Shown piece by piece: positions 34,800-42,873 of a DNA stretch of 64,000 nt. The notes beneath the pieces were generated by a model. The model was not told the DNA's origin. It worked only from the letters and a program-made list of their open reading frames with translations, and made no database searches. Position 1 is the first letter of the stretch. Every line of letters starts with the position of its first letter. The position numbers were made by a program, and so were the translations under genes. Source of the DNA: Aliirhizobium wenxiniae (GTDB lineage: Bacteria; Pseudomonadota; Alphaproteobacteria; Rhizobiales; Rhizobiaceae); the NCBI RefSeq assembly GCF_019511445.1, contig NZ_JAEUAN010000021.1, forward strand, positions 51,778 to 115,777, written 5' to 3'.

Positions 34800-35003
34800 T
34801 CAGATCCGGAAGCGGCGCGATGCCCAGACGATCAGAACGCCGAGAAGCGTCGCCAGCACGCCCCACAAGATCCAGGGCGTTTGGTTGATCATGAAACTGG
34901 AGCGCGGGTAGGGGAAAACACCGGTCCCCTGGCCGATCCAGACAAGCCCGATGACGCCGACGAGGAAACCGAAAATCCCGGCGATAAGCCTGATCAATCG
35001 CAT
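34800..35003 (-). CDS. small two-segment membrane protein
   Basis: A 67-residue protein whose ATG at 35003 has GGGAG five bases upstream; a GTG at 35009 would sit in that site. Two membrane segments are predicted, residues ~4-24 (IRLIAGIFGFLVGVIGLVW) and ~44-62 (TPWILWGVLATLLGVLIVW), with a periplasmic loop rich in aromatic residues (FPYPRSSF) and a basic tail. No family was recognised. The stop touches the stop of the convergent beta-lactamase gene (TGATCA at 34797-34802), so the two transcripts must overlap. Confidence 0.65.
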   Translation of the reverse strand: MRLIRLIAGIFGFLVGVIGLVWIGQGTGVFPYPRSSFMINQTPWILWGVLATLLGVLIVWASRRFRI

Positions 35004-35111
35004 GGCCACTCCCTGCCGTCATTCCTATCACAGGAAGATATGGCGGGAGCAGCAGTCATCAATGCCGCTGCCGATCGTGGTGGAAAATGGTATCGCAATC
35101 CCGTCAAGAAA

Positions 35112-35136
35112 AAGGCCCGGTCTGTCGCCGGGCCTT
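35112..35136 (-). terminator. rho-independent terminator after SDR gene
   Basis: AAGGCCCGG (35112-35120) pairs with CCGGGCCTT (35128-35136). On the minus strand the stem is followed by TTTCTTGACGG, a proper U-rich tail. Confidence 0.75.
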
Positions 35137-35142
35137 GGTCGT

Positions 35143-35931
35143 TCAGAGAGACTTTGCCGCGCCGCCATCGACGCGCAGCATGGTCCCGGTAATGTAGCTT
35201 GCCGGCTCCGAGCAGAGGAAGGCGCCGGCAGCGCCGAATTCCTCGACGGTGCCGAGACGGCCTGCCGGTATCGTCTTCACCGACGCCTCGCGGATTTCTT
35301 CCATGCTCTTGCCGAGCCGCTTGGCATTGGCGCCATCCAGTTCCTCGATGCGGTCGGTCAGGATGCGGCCGGGAAGCAGCATGTTGGCGGTGACGCCGGA
35401 GCCCGCGACTTCGGTTGCAAGCGTCTTGTTCCAGCCGACCAGTGCACCGCGCAGCGTGTTGGACAGGGCAAGATTGGGGATCGGCTCGAAAACGCCGGAA
35501 GAGGCGACGGTCAGGATTCTGCCCCAGCCCTGTTCCTTCATCTGCGGCAGGAGCGCGTTGGTGAGCGAAATCACTCTGAGCACCATCGACTGGAAGAAGG
35601 TATCGAGCTTATCGGCGCTCATGTCCTGCGTGCCGCCGGGTGTCGGGCCTCCGGTATTGTTGACGAGAATGTCGATGCCGCCGAGCTTTTGGCTGACCGC
35701 TTCAACCATGGCCTCGACGAAATTCTCGTCGGCAAGGTCGCCCCATACCCAGTCGGCCTTGCCTTTGCCGGCGGCGTTGATCGTCTTGCAGTTTTCGGCA
35801 AGCTTGTCGCCCGAACGTCCGACCAGAAGAACATTGGCGCCTTCATTGGCCAGCGCCGTGGCGATGCCGAGGCCCAAGCCGCGCGAGGAGGCGAGGACAA
35901 GCGCCCTTTTGCCCGAAATTCCCAGATCCAT
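35143..35931 (-). CDS. SDR-family protein of the BKR-like subgroup lacking the catalytic Tyr-Lys pair
   Basis: A 262-residue Rossmann protein of the short-chain dehydrogenase/reductase family. The cofactor loop is ASSRGLGLGIA and the NNTGG of VNNTGGP is near the usual NNAG site. The catalytic Ser is present (TVASSGVFEP), but the YxxxK motif is replaced: the segment reads NLALSNTLRGALVGWNK, with no Tyr and Arg in place of the first Lys position. This matches a known SDR subgroup called beta-ketoacyl-ACP-reductase-like that has an imperfect catalytic tetrad. The reaction is unknown. It is monocistronic, with a terminator after it and a long gap upstream. Confidence 0.85.
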   Translation of the reverse strand: MDLGISGKRALVLASSRGLGLGIATALANEGANVLLVGRSGDKLAENCKTINAAGKGKADWVWGDLADENFVEAMVEAVSQKLGGIDILVNNTGGPTPGGTQDMSADKLDTFFQSMVLRVISLTNALLPQMKEQGWGRILTVASSGVFEPIPNLALSNTLRGALVGWNKTLATEVAGSGVTANMLLPGRILTDRIEELDGANAKRLGKSMEEIREASVKTIPAGRLGTVEEFGAAGAFLCSEPASYITGTMLRVDGGAAKSL

Positions 35932-36329
35932 TCCGTTCTCCTGTGACGATGTTATCTATCGATGCGGTTATAGTGGCCACTGCTCACATTGGAAGCCCGA
36001 TCCGGCCTTTGATTGGCTCAACTCCATGCCACGGCAGGCGGGGCGGCGTTAGGACGCAATCACGGAACAAGCCTTTGCTTGAACCGTGTTTGACCTTACG
36101 GATATCTCGCATCGAAGAAAGCTTGCGACTTGTCAGGTTGTATGACAACAAAGACATGGAGGCCGTGCGGCATTTTGACGTTGACGTAAACGTTATTTGT
36201 CCTGCAGATTAGTGGAGTGGGTCTTCGTGTCTGGTTAGTCGGTGTCGCATCCCGGCTCGACAACCATCCTGGCATTTGCCAAGGAATAGTTTGACAAAAG
36301 GGGATCCCGCCGAGGCGGAGGCATTTGGA
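35932..36329. other. 398-base divergent intergenic region SDR / ETF-QO
   Basis: No gene is supported here. The right part carries a MerR/LiuR-like operator (36175-36195) that probably controls the ETF-QO gene. An open frame to 36212 has a codon pattern unlike neighbours and no recognisable domain. Confidence 0.45.
36175..36195 (+). promoter_or_regulatory. LiuR-like operator upstream of ETF-QO gene
   Basis: TTGACGTTGACGTAAACG (36175-36192) contains overlapping copies of the ACGT-centred dyad bound by MerR-family regulators of branched-chain and fatty acid breakdown in Proteobacteria (LiuR type, TTTACGTnnACGTAAA-like). It lies ~135 bases before the ETF-QO start. Control by LiuR is inference from the match and from the role of ETF-QO in the same pathway. 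Confidence 0.4.
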
Positions 36330-37994
36330 ATGAGCGAAGACATGGAACGTCCCGAACGGGAGATGATGGAATTCGACGTTGTTATCGTCGGTGCTGGCCC
36401 GGCCGGCCTGTCCGCCGCAATCCGGCTGAAGCAGATCAATCCGGATCTGACGGTCGTGGTACTGGAAAAAGGGGCCGAAGTCGGCGCTCACATTCTCTCC
36501 GGCGCGGTCGTCGACCCAGTCGGTATCGATGCGCTTCTACCCGGTTGGAGGCAAGAAGAGGGGCATCCGTTCAAGACCAAGGTGACCGACGACCAGTTCC
36601 TGTTCTTAGGACCTGCCGGCTCCATCCGCCTGCCCAACTTCACCATGCCGCCGCTGATGAGCAATCACGGCAAGTATATCGTATCGCTCGGCAATGTCTG
36701 TCGATGGCTTGCGGGGAAGGCGGAAGAACTCGGGGTCGAGATCTATCCCGGCTTTGCCGCGTCGGAAGTGCTGTATGACGATGCGGGCAATGTGATCGGT
36801 GTCGCCACCGGCGACATGGGCATCGAGAAGAACGGCGAGCCCGGCCCTAACTATACCCGCGGCATGGCGCTGCTCGGCAAATACACGCTGATCGGGGAGG
36901 GCGTGCGCGGTTCGCTGGCCAAGCAGCTGATCGCAAAGTTCGATCTGCAAAAGGATCGCGATGTCCAGAAATTCGGCATCGGCATCAAGGAATTGTGGGA
37001 AATCAAGCCCGAGAACCACAAACAGGGTCTCGTGCAGCATTCCTTCGGCTGGCCGCTCGACATGAAGACCGGTGGCGGTTCCTTCCTTTATCATCTGGAA
37101 GACAATCTCGTCGCCGTCGGCTTCGTCCTGCATCTGAACTACAAGAACCCCTATCTCTTCCCCTTCGAGGAGTTCCAGCGGTTCAAGACCCATCCGGCCA
37201 TTGCCCCGACTTTCGAGGGTGCCAAGCGCATCTCCTATGGCGCACGGGCCATCACCGAGGGTGGCTACCAGTCGGTGCCGAAGCTTTCCTTCCCCGGCGG
37301 CGCGCTGATCGGTTGCTCTGCAGGCTTCGTTAACGTGCCGCGCATCAAGGGTTCGCATAACGCAGTTCTCTCCGGCATTCTTGCCGCCGACAAGATTGCC
37401 GCCGCGATTGCCGATGGCCGCGCCAATGACGAACCTGTCGAGATCGAAAACGAATGGCGCACCGGCCCGATCGGCAAGGACCTGAAACTGGTCCGCAACG
37501 TCAAGCCGCTCTGGTCGAAATTCGGCACCATCATCGGCATTCCGCTTGGCGGTCTCGATATGTGGACCAACCAGCTGTTCGGCTTTTCGCTGTTCGGCAC
37601 GCTGAAACACGGCAAGACCGATGCCCAGTCGCTCGAACCGGCGGCAAAGCACAAAAAGATCGATTATCCGAAGCCGGATGGCGTGTTGACCTTCGACCGC
37701 CTGTCCTCCGTCTTCCTGTCCAACACCAATCACGAGGAGGACCAGCCGGTCCATCTCAAGGTGAAGGATATGGATCTGCAGAAGACATCGGAACACGACG
37801 TGTTTGCCGGTCCCTCGGCGCGTTACTGTCCGGCGGGCGTCTATGAATGGCGCGAGCAGAATGGCGAAGAGACCTACGTCATCAACGCGCAGAACTGCGT
37901 TCACTGCAAAACCTGCGATATCAAGGACCCGAACCAGAACATCAACTGGGTACCGCCGCAGGGCGGCGAGGGGCCGGTCTATCCGAATATGTAA
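36330..37994 (+). CDS. electron transfer flavoprotein-ubiquinone oxidoreductase
   Basis: A 554-residue flavo-iron-sulfur protein. The ATG at 36330 has GGCGGAGG upstream; a TTG at 36276 is not needed. The FAD dinucleotide site is FDVVIVGAGPAGLSAAIRL. The middle carries the ubiquinone-binding and membrane-surface region (FYPFGWPL-like SFGWPLDMKTGGGSFLYH). The C-terminus has the 4Fe-4S ligands: ARYCPAGVYEW and INAQNCVHCKTCDIKDPNQ. It passes electrons from ETF, loaded by acyl-CoA and amino acid dehydrogenases, to the quinone pool at the inner membrane. Length is typical (~550). A good terminator follows at 38038-38064. Confidence 0.94.
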   Translation: MSEDMERPEREMMEFDVVIVGAGPAGLSAAIRLKQINPDLTVVVLEKGAEVGAHILSGAVVDPVGIDALLPGWRQEEGHPFKTKVTDDQFLFLGPAGSIRLPNFTMPPLMSNHGKYIVSLGNVCRWLAGKAEELGVEIYPGFAASEVLYDDAGNVIGVATGDMGIEKNGEPGPNYTRGMALLGKYTLIGEGVRGSLAKQLIAKFDLQKDRDVQKFGIGIKELWEIKPENHKQGLVQHSFGWPLDMKTGGGSFLYHLEDNLVAVGFVLHLNYKNPYLFPFEEFQRFKTHPAIAPTFEGAKRISYGARAITEGGYQSVPKLSFPGGALIGCSAGFVNVPRIKGSHNAVLSGILAADKIAAAIADGRANDEPVEIENEWRTGPIGKDLKLVRNVKPLWSKFGTIIGIPLGGLDMWTNQLFGFSLFGTLKHGKTDAQSLEPAAKHKKIDYPKPDGVLTFDRLSSVFLSNTNHEEDQPVHLKVKDMDLQKTSEHDVFAGPSARYCPAGVYEWREQNGEETYVINAQNCVHCKTCDIKDPNQNINWVPPQGGEGPVYPNM

Positions 37995-38037
37995 CTGTCG
38001 GCCGCCGACACGAATGCCCGGCTCAATACGATAAAAG

Positions 38038-38064
38038 AACGGCAGCCTCGAGCTGCCGTTTTTC
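38038..38064 (+). terminator. rho-independent terminator after ETF-QO gene
   Basis: AACGGCAGC (38038-38046) pairs with GCTGCCGTT (38052-38060), followed by TTTC. The shape and U-run are those of a strong intrinsic terminator. Confidence 0.8.
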
Positions 38065-38238
38065 TATTTCCTCGGGAAGATCTTGTCCGGTTATTCTAAG
38101 GCCTTGGTAAGGCTCTTTTCATTCTTATATCTGATCACATCTGGCTGATTGCCTATGTCTTTCGTGTTGTTCGAAAGAAGAATAGGTATGGTTCCAGACA
38201 GGTAATTCATTTCCTTTGCGCCAACAGGTCGGCATGTG

Positions 38239-38979
38239 ATGAGCAACAGAGATATCGTCTTCGGGGTCGCCTCGGTGATCGGGGCTTTCAGGGCTGGTGC
38301 AGTTCTCGCCGCGCTGGTGATCATGGCGGCTCTTGTCAGTGCCGGCGAAGCGGCTGCCGTCGATTGCCGTGCCTATCCGACCCCGGGTGTGGATTGGAGC
38401 AACTGCAAGAAACGCCTGCTGATGCTCGACAACAGCAATTTCGAGGGGGCCAATCTCTCGGGCGTCGATTTCAGCATGACCGATCTCAGCCGTACCAATC
38501 TCAAGAAGACGAATTTCAGCAAGACCATGCTTGTTCGGGCGTCACTCGCCCAATCCGATGCGACAGGCGCCAATTTCGAAAGGGCGGAAGGCTATCGCAG
38601 TAATCTGTCCGGTATCACCGCTTCCGGCGCGAGCTTTGTGTCGGCGGAAATGCAAAGGTCGAATTTTTCCGACGCCGATCTGACCAATGTCGATTTCACC
38701 AAGGCGGAACTCGGTCGTGCGGTTTTCTACAAGGCAAAGCTGGCGAACACCCGCTTCGCCTTGGTCAACCTTTCTCGCTCGACCTTCCATAATGTGAGTA
38801 TCAGCGGGCCTGTCGATTTCACCAATGCGTTCCTGTTCCTGACACGGATCGAAGGTGTCGACCTGTCGAAGGCCACCGGCCTTGAGCAGGACCAGATTGC
38901 ACTGGCTTGCGGAGACGATCGGACAACGCTGCCGGAAGGGCTGAAGATGCCGCCCTCATGGCCCTGCGAGGAAGAGTGA
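38239..38979 (+). CDS. exported pentapeptide-repeat protein
   Basis: The ATG at 38239 (or a GTG three bases before) gives a 246-residue protein. Residues ~13-40 are a signal peptide (AGAVLAALVIMAALVSAGEAAA). From ~60 to ~210 every fifth residue is Leu or Phe in A(D/N)LXX-type repeats (NFEGANLSGVDFSMTDLSRT, then NFSDADLTNVDF), which fold as a right-handed four-sided helix. Two cysteines near each end (VDCRAY, SNCKKR, and ALACGDDRT, SWPC) may form disulfides, fitting a periplasmic place. Similar single-gene exported forms are common in rhizobia; their role is unknown. It is not a quinolone-target mimic by location. Confidence 0.8.
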   Translation: MSNRDIVFGVASVIGAFRAGAVLAALVIMAALVSAGEAAAVDCRAYPTPGVDWSNCKKRLLMLDNSNFEGANLSGVDFSMTDLSRTNLKKTNFSKTMLVRASLAQSDATGANFERAEGYRSNLSGITASGASFVSAEMQRSNFSDADLTNVDFTKAELGRAVFYKAKLANTRFALVNLSRSTFHNVSISGPVDFTNAFLFLTRIEGVDLSKATGLEQDQIALACGDDRTTLPEGLKMPPSWPCEEE

Positions 38980-39091
38980 CCGAGAACACAATTGTTACCG
39001 GTTTAGGCTCAGGTAACACACGTCATTAGCGAAGCATTAACCATAACGTCCTTAGCTTGCGTCATCTTTTCGACGCATCAAGGACACGATC

Positions 39092-39703
39092 ATGCCGATT
39101 TCACGCCGCGGCCTTCTGGCTGGCTTGCCACTTCTGCTGGCCGGTTGCGCTTCGACCTATAACGAGCAGCAGAACTACGCTGCCCTGCCGGAAGAAGAGT
39201 TTCCTCTTCACCGCGTACCGATCGACAAGATCAAGCCGGAACTGCGCCGCCAGCAGGTTGCCTTTGGCGGCAATTATGCCCCCGGTACCGTCGTGGTCGA
39301 TACCCCGGCCAAGCGTGCCTATTACGTCCTCGGTGGCGGTCAGGCGATCCGTTACGGCGTCGGCGTTGGCCGCGCCGGCATGGCGCTTTCCGGCAATGCC
39401 TATGTTGGCCGCAAGGCAGAATGGCCGTCCTGGACCCCGACCGCCAACATGCAGCGCCGCGAAGAGCGCTACCGCAAGCTCGCCGGAGGCCTGCCGGGTG
39501 GCCCGAACAATCCGCTCGGTGCCCGCGCCATGTATCTCTATCGCAACGGCAACGACACGCTGTTCCGCCTGCACGGTACCAACCAGCCGGAATCGATCGG
39601 CCATGCCATGTCGAGCGGCTGCATCCGCATGATGAACCATGACGTGATCGACCTCTACAACCGCGTTCAGGTCGGCGCCAAGGTCGTCGTCATTCAGGCC
39701 TGA
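39092..39703 (+). CDS. L,D-transpeptidase (YkuD) lipoprotein
   Basis: A 203-residue protein with a lipoprotein signal peptide (RRGLLAGLPLLLAGC, lipid on Cys19). The catalytic YkuD domain follows, with HGTNQPESIG and the active-site SSGCIRMMN (Ser-x-Gly-Cys-x-Arg). L,D-transpeptidases make 3-3 cross-links in peptidoglycan or attach proteins to it; rhizobia, which grow at the pole, have many. The twin Arg in front (SRRGLL) is partly Tat-like but the lipobox makes Sec/Lol more likely. It ends just before a bidirectional terminator shared with the DoxX gene. Confidence 0.9.
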   Translation: MPISRRGLLAGLPLLLAGCASTYNEQQNYAALPEEEFPLHRVPIDKIKPELRRQQVAFGGNYAPGTVVVDTPAKRAYYVLGGGQAIRYGVGVGRAGMALSGNAYVGRKAEWPSWTPTANMQRREERYRKLAGGLPGGPNNPLGARAMYLYRNGNDTLFRLHGTNQPESIGHAMSSGCIRMMNHDVIDLYNRVQVGAKVVVIQA

Positions 39704-39724
39704 GGTCTGAACATCCAGTCATCG

Positions 39725-39759
39725 AAAAAGCCCGTCGCGCTGATTGCGGCGGGCTTTTT
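39725..39759. terminator. bidirectional terminator between L,D-transpeptidase and DoxX genes
   Basis: AAAAAGCCCG (39725-39734) and CGGGCTTTTT (39750-39759) form the stem, with A/T runs on both sides, so it can end both convergent transcripts. Confidence 0.8.
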
Positions 39760-39764
39760 GCGTT

Positions 39765-40190
39765 TCAGGTCCGGGCTTTCCAGGCGACCACCATCAGCGC
39801 GCCGATGATCGAGATATGCTCCATCACCACATAAAATTCGATCGTCTTGAACGGCTCTTCCATCGTCCAGAAGTGATGCACGAGCGGGATCGTCAGTGCG
39901 GTAAAGACCGCAAGCGCCCCGGCACCGAGCCACGTCCAGCGATTGAGAATGATCAGGATCGAGCCGCCGAGCTGCGTGATGATCGTCGCGATATTGAAGG
40001 CGACCGCCGGCTCCAGCCCGAAATGCGCCATCTCGGCAACACCGGCATTGAAGTCGATCAGCTTGGATAGCCCGCTCGCCCAGAACATGAAGGTCAGGAC
40101 GGTGCGTGCGAGATAACCGAACCAGGTGGAGCCGGTCAGCGCGCTGATCGGGTTTGGAGTTCCGTAGGATGATGTCTGTGAAGTAGCCAT
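39765..40190 (-). CDS. DoxX-family membrane protein
   Basis: A 141-residue protein with four membrane segments. The start at 40190 has GGGGGAC five bases upstream; an upstream ATG is not needed. DoxX features: RTVLTFMFWASGLSKLIDF with the conserved GxxKL, a second segment AFNIATIITQLGGSILIIL, and a histidine in the third to fourth region (PLVHHFWTMEEPFKTIEF). DoxX proteins are linked to redox or detoxification complexes, but the exact role is open. It is a single gene facing the L,D-transpeptidase gene. Confidence 0.82.
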   Translation of the reverse strand: MATSQTSSYGTPNPISALTGSTWFGYLARTVLTFMFWASGLSKLIDFNAGVAEMAHFGLEPAVAFNIATIITQLGGSILIILNRWTWLGAGALAVFTALTIPLVHHFWTMEEPFKTIEFYVVMEHISIIGALMVVAWKART

Positions 40191-40270
40191 GATGTCCCCC
40201 ATAGGCTGGAGGGACAATCATAGCGTGAAATTTGCGCTTTGGTAAGTATAGCGCGTAGTAGGCGCAGTTC

Positions 40271-41287
40271 TTAGAAGCCCGAGAGAACCAGCTTGCCGCG
40301 GGTCTTGCCGCTTTCGATCAAGGCATGTGCCGCCTTCAGGTTGACCGCATTGATCGGGCCGAGAACCTCGGACAGCGTCGTCTTGATCTTCCCGGCATCG
40401 ACCAGTTCCGCCACATGCGTCAAAAGCTTGTGCTGCTCGATCATGTCCGCGGTCTGGAAGACTGGGCGGGCGAACATGGTTTCCCAGTGGATTGACAGCG
40501 CCTTGCGCTTGAACTGGCGCACATCGACCGGCTCTTTCGGATCGTCGATCAGCCCGAGCCGGCCCTGCGGCGCGATCAGTTCGAGAATGTCGCCGATATG
40601 CTGTGATGTCTCTGTGATTGAAAAGACGAAGGCAGGGGAGCCGATCGCCAAGTCCGCGATCTGCCTGGCGAGCGGCTTCGAGTGGTCGAGCACATGATGT
40701 GCGCCGAGCTCTCTGATCCAGTCCTGTGTCTCAGGCCGTGAGCCGGTAGCGATAACCGTGACGTCAGAGAGTTCACGCAAGAGCTGGATGGCGATCGAGC
40801 CGACACCGCCGGCGCCACCGATCAGCAGGACGGCGTTCCAGGCGCTCGCCACCTTGTCCTGCACCCGCATCCGGTGGAATAGCGTCTCATAGGCGGTGAT
40901 TGCGGTCAGCGGCAGTGCGGCAGCCTGTTCGAAGCTCAGCGTCTTCGGTTTAGGCCCGACGATCCGTTCGTCGACCAGATGAAACTCGGCATTCGTGCCC
41001 TGCCGGTTGATCGCGCCGGCATAATAAACCTCGTCACCCGGCTTGAAGAGTTTGACATCCGGGCCGACGGCCTTGATCACGCCGGCTGCGTCATAGCCCA
41101 GAACCTTGTACTGGCCGGGCTCAAGAACGGCATTCTTTCGGGTTTTCGTGTCGACGGGATTGACCGAGATCGCCCTGATCTCGACCAGCAGGTCGCGCCC
41201 CTTGGCCTCGGGCATCGGCAGGTCGATATCGACCAGTGCTGTCTCGGATGAAATCGGCTGGTTCTGGTTGAAACCCACGGCGCGCAT
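40271..41287 (-). CDS. zinc-binding alcohol dehydrogenase family (quinone oxidoreductase-like)
   Basis: A 338-residue medium-chain dehydrogenase with GGGAGTTGATCG before the ATG. It has the N-terminal GroES-like half (EIRAISVNPVDTKTRKN, then VLGYDAAGVIKAVG) and a Rossmann half with LLIGGAGGVGSIAIQLLREL for NADPH. The cysteine/histidine ligands for structural zinc are absent, so despite the family name it is closer to NADPH quinone oxidoreductases. The substrate is unknown. A C-terminal EVLGPINAVNLKAAHALIESG closes it. The MFS gene lies upstream on the same strand, 95 bases away, perhaps co-transcribed. Confidence 0.85.
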   Translation of the reverse strand: MRAVGFNQNQPISSETALVDIDLPMPEAKGRDLLVEIRAISVNPVDTKTRKNAVLEPGQYKVLGYDAAGVIKAVGPDVKLFKPGDEVYYAGAINRQGTNAEFHLVDERIVGPKPKTLSFEQAAALPLTAITAYETLFHRMRVQDKVASAWNAVLLIGGAGGVGSIAIQLLRELSDVTVIATGSRPETQDWIRELGAHHVLDHSKPLARQIADLAIGSPAFVFSITETSQHIGDILELIAPQGRLGLIDDPKEPVDVRQFKRKALSIHWETMFARPVFQTADMIEQHKLLTHVAELVDAGKIKTTLSEVLGPINAVNLKAAHALIESGKTRGKLVLSGF

Positions 41288-41353
41288 CGATCAACTCCCT
41301 TTTTTGCTTGGAAGAATAGATGGCGCGGTGGCGCGCGCGACGCAAGGAGCGAT

Positions 41354-41374
41354 GGGCCGCACATCGTACGGCCC
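41354..41374 (-). terminator. hairpin after the MFS transporter gene
   Basis: GGGCCG (41354-41359) and CGGCCC (41369-41374) form a stem just after the MFS stop at 41383. There is no U-run, so it is weak. Confidence 0.35.
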
Positions 41375-41382
41375 GCCGTAAA

Positions 41383-42606
41383 TCAGGCGTGACCAGTCTT
41401 GCGCTCCAGGCGCACGGACAAGAGGAAGACGCCGAGGCCGAAGAGCGACAGCACCGCGCCGACATAACCGGTGGCGGCAAACCCCCAGCCCCAGGCAATC
41501 ACGAGACCGCCGAGTGCTGCTCCGAGAGCATTGGCGATGTTGAAGGCGGAGTGGTTGGACGCGGCAGCCAGCGTCTGCGCGTCGGCTGCAACATCCATCA
41601 GCCGCGTCTGCAGCGCCGGACCCGCGGCAAAACCGCAGCCGATCAGGAAGACGCAGAGACACAGCATGAAAGGATAGTGCGCCGTCAGGCCGAAGGTCGT
41701 CATCACCACGACGTTGAAGATCATCGTGCCGCCGATCGTGCCGGTGAGCGAGGCATCGGCAAGCCGCGATCCGACGATATTGCCGACATTCATGCCGATG
41801 CCGAACAGCGCCAGCACCACGGACACCATGGCGACCGGCATCTGCGCCGTTTCCGTCGTGGTCGAGGCGATATAGCTGAACACCGAGAACATGCCGCCGA
41901 AGCCGACGGCGGCAATGCCGAGCGTCAGCCAGACCTGCGGCTTGGTGAAGGCGCCGAGTTCGCGCAGGATGCTCGCACCCTCCTTCACCTTGTCCTTCGG
42001 CTTGAAATACCAGACCAGCGCCACCGTCAGCGCACCGATGCCGCCGACGAGATAGAAGGCGGCGCGCCAGGTGAGGATCTGCCCCATGAACGTGGCAAGC
42101 GGCGTGCCGAGCAGGGTCGCGATGGTCAGCCCCAGCATGACGCGACCGACGGCGCGGGTGCGCCGGTGCGGCGGCACCATCGAGGCGGCCACCAGCGAGG
42201 CGACACCGAAATAGGCGCCATGCGGCAGGCCGGTCAGGAAGCGCAGGAAGGTAAAGGTCCAGAAATCCGGCGCCATGGCCGACAGGATGTTGCCGACCGC
42301 AAACACGCCCATCAGCCACAAGAGCAGCGTTCGGCGCGGCACACGCGCCGACAGCACGGCGATGATCGGCGCTCCGACGACGACACCCAGCGCATAGGCG
42401 CTGATCACGTAACCGGCCATCGGAATGCTGACATCGTAGGTTGCCGCCACATCCGGCAGCAGGCCCATGATGACGAATTCACCCGTACCGATGCCGAAGC
42501 CGCCGACGGCAAGCGCAAAGGTGATCAAGAGGACGGCAAGTGGCGATAGGGTGTGGGGCTCGGATGCGAGGCGTGCGGCATCCATGGAATGTACGCTGTC
42601 GGTCAT
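41383..42606 (-). CDS. MFS transporter, DHA1-type efflux carrier
   Basis: A 407-residue carrier starting at 42606 (MTDSVHSMDA). About 12 membrane segments are visible. The first loop has GFGIGTGEFVIMGLLPDVA, and the segment RVPRRTLLLWLMGVFAVGN is MFS motif A-like; LTGLPHGAYFGVASLVAASM lies in segment 4-5. This pattern is that of the AraJ/DHA1 12-helix drug or sugar efflux group. The substrate cannot be named. A longer frame upstream to 42717 is rich in basic residues and unlikely. It precedes the alcohol dehydrogenase on the same strand. Confidence 0.85.
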   Translation of the reverse strand: MTDSVHSMDAARLASEPHTLSPLAVLLITFALAVGGFGIGTGEFVIMGLLPDVAATYDVSIPMAGYVISAYALGVVVGAPIIAVLSARVPRRTLLLWLMGVFAVGNILSAMAPDFWTFTFLRFLTGLPHGAYFGVASLVAASMVPPHRRTRAVGRVMLGLTIATLLGTPLATFMGQILTWRAAFYLVGGIGALTVALVWYFKPKDKVKEGASILRELGAFTKPQVWLTLGIAAVGFGGMFSVFSYIASTTTETAQMPVAMVSVVLALFGIGMNVGNIVGSRLADASLTGTIGGTMIFNVVVMTTFGLTAHYPFMLCLCVFLIGCGFAAGPALQTRLMDVAADAQTLAAASNHSAFNIANALGAALGGLVIAWGWGFAATGYVGAVLSLFGLGVFLLSVRLERKTGHA

Positions 42607-42873
42607 GGTTTTCGGATCTGTGTTGAATGGTGGGCGGACAGGATGGCGCCTGTCTGAACGTCCCGAAGGCCGCCAAACAGCTTGCCTCCGACGTGAACTT
42701 AGCATGTCATTGTGCACCGCGGTAGAAGAACATTAGATTTTGTCAAACTTTCACATGCGACATGCATTAGTAGCGCTGATCTGCGGAGGTCAGGCTCTTG
42801 ATAAGACAACGTCCCGCAACCATTTCCTGATCCACCCGTTGTCTCGCCGCCTCAAATTCAAACCGGATAATTC

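Noticed and set aside
35943..36212. Open frame in the SDR / ETF-QO gap, read as a possible MerR fragment
   Set aside because: Only a short stretch looks helical; no helix-turn-helix or start site is convincing, and the codon pattern is unlike coding DNA here.
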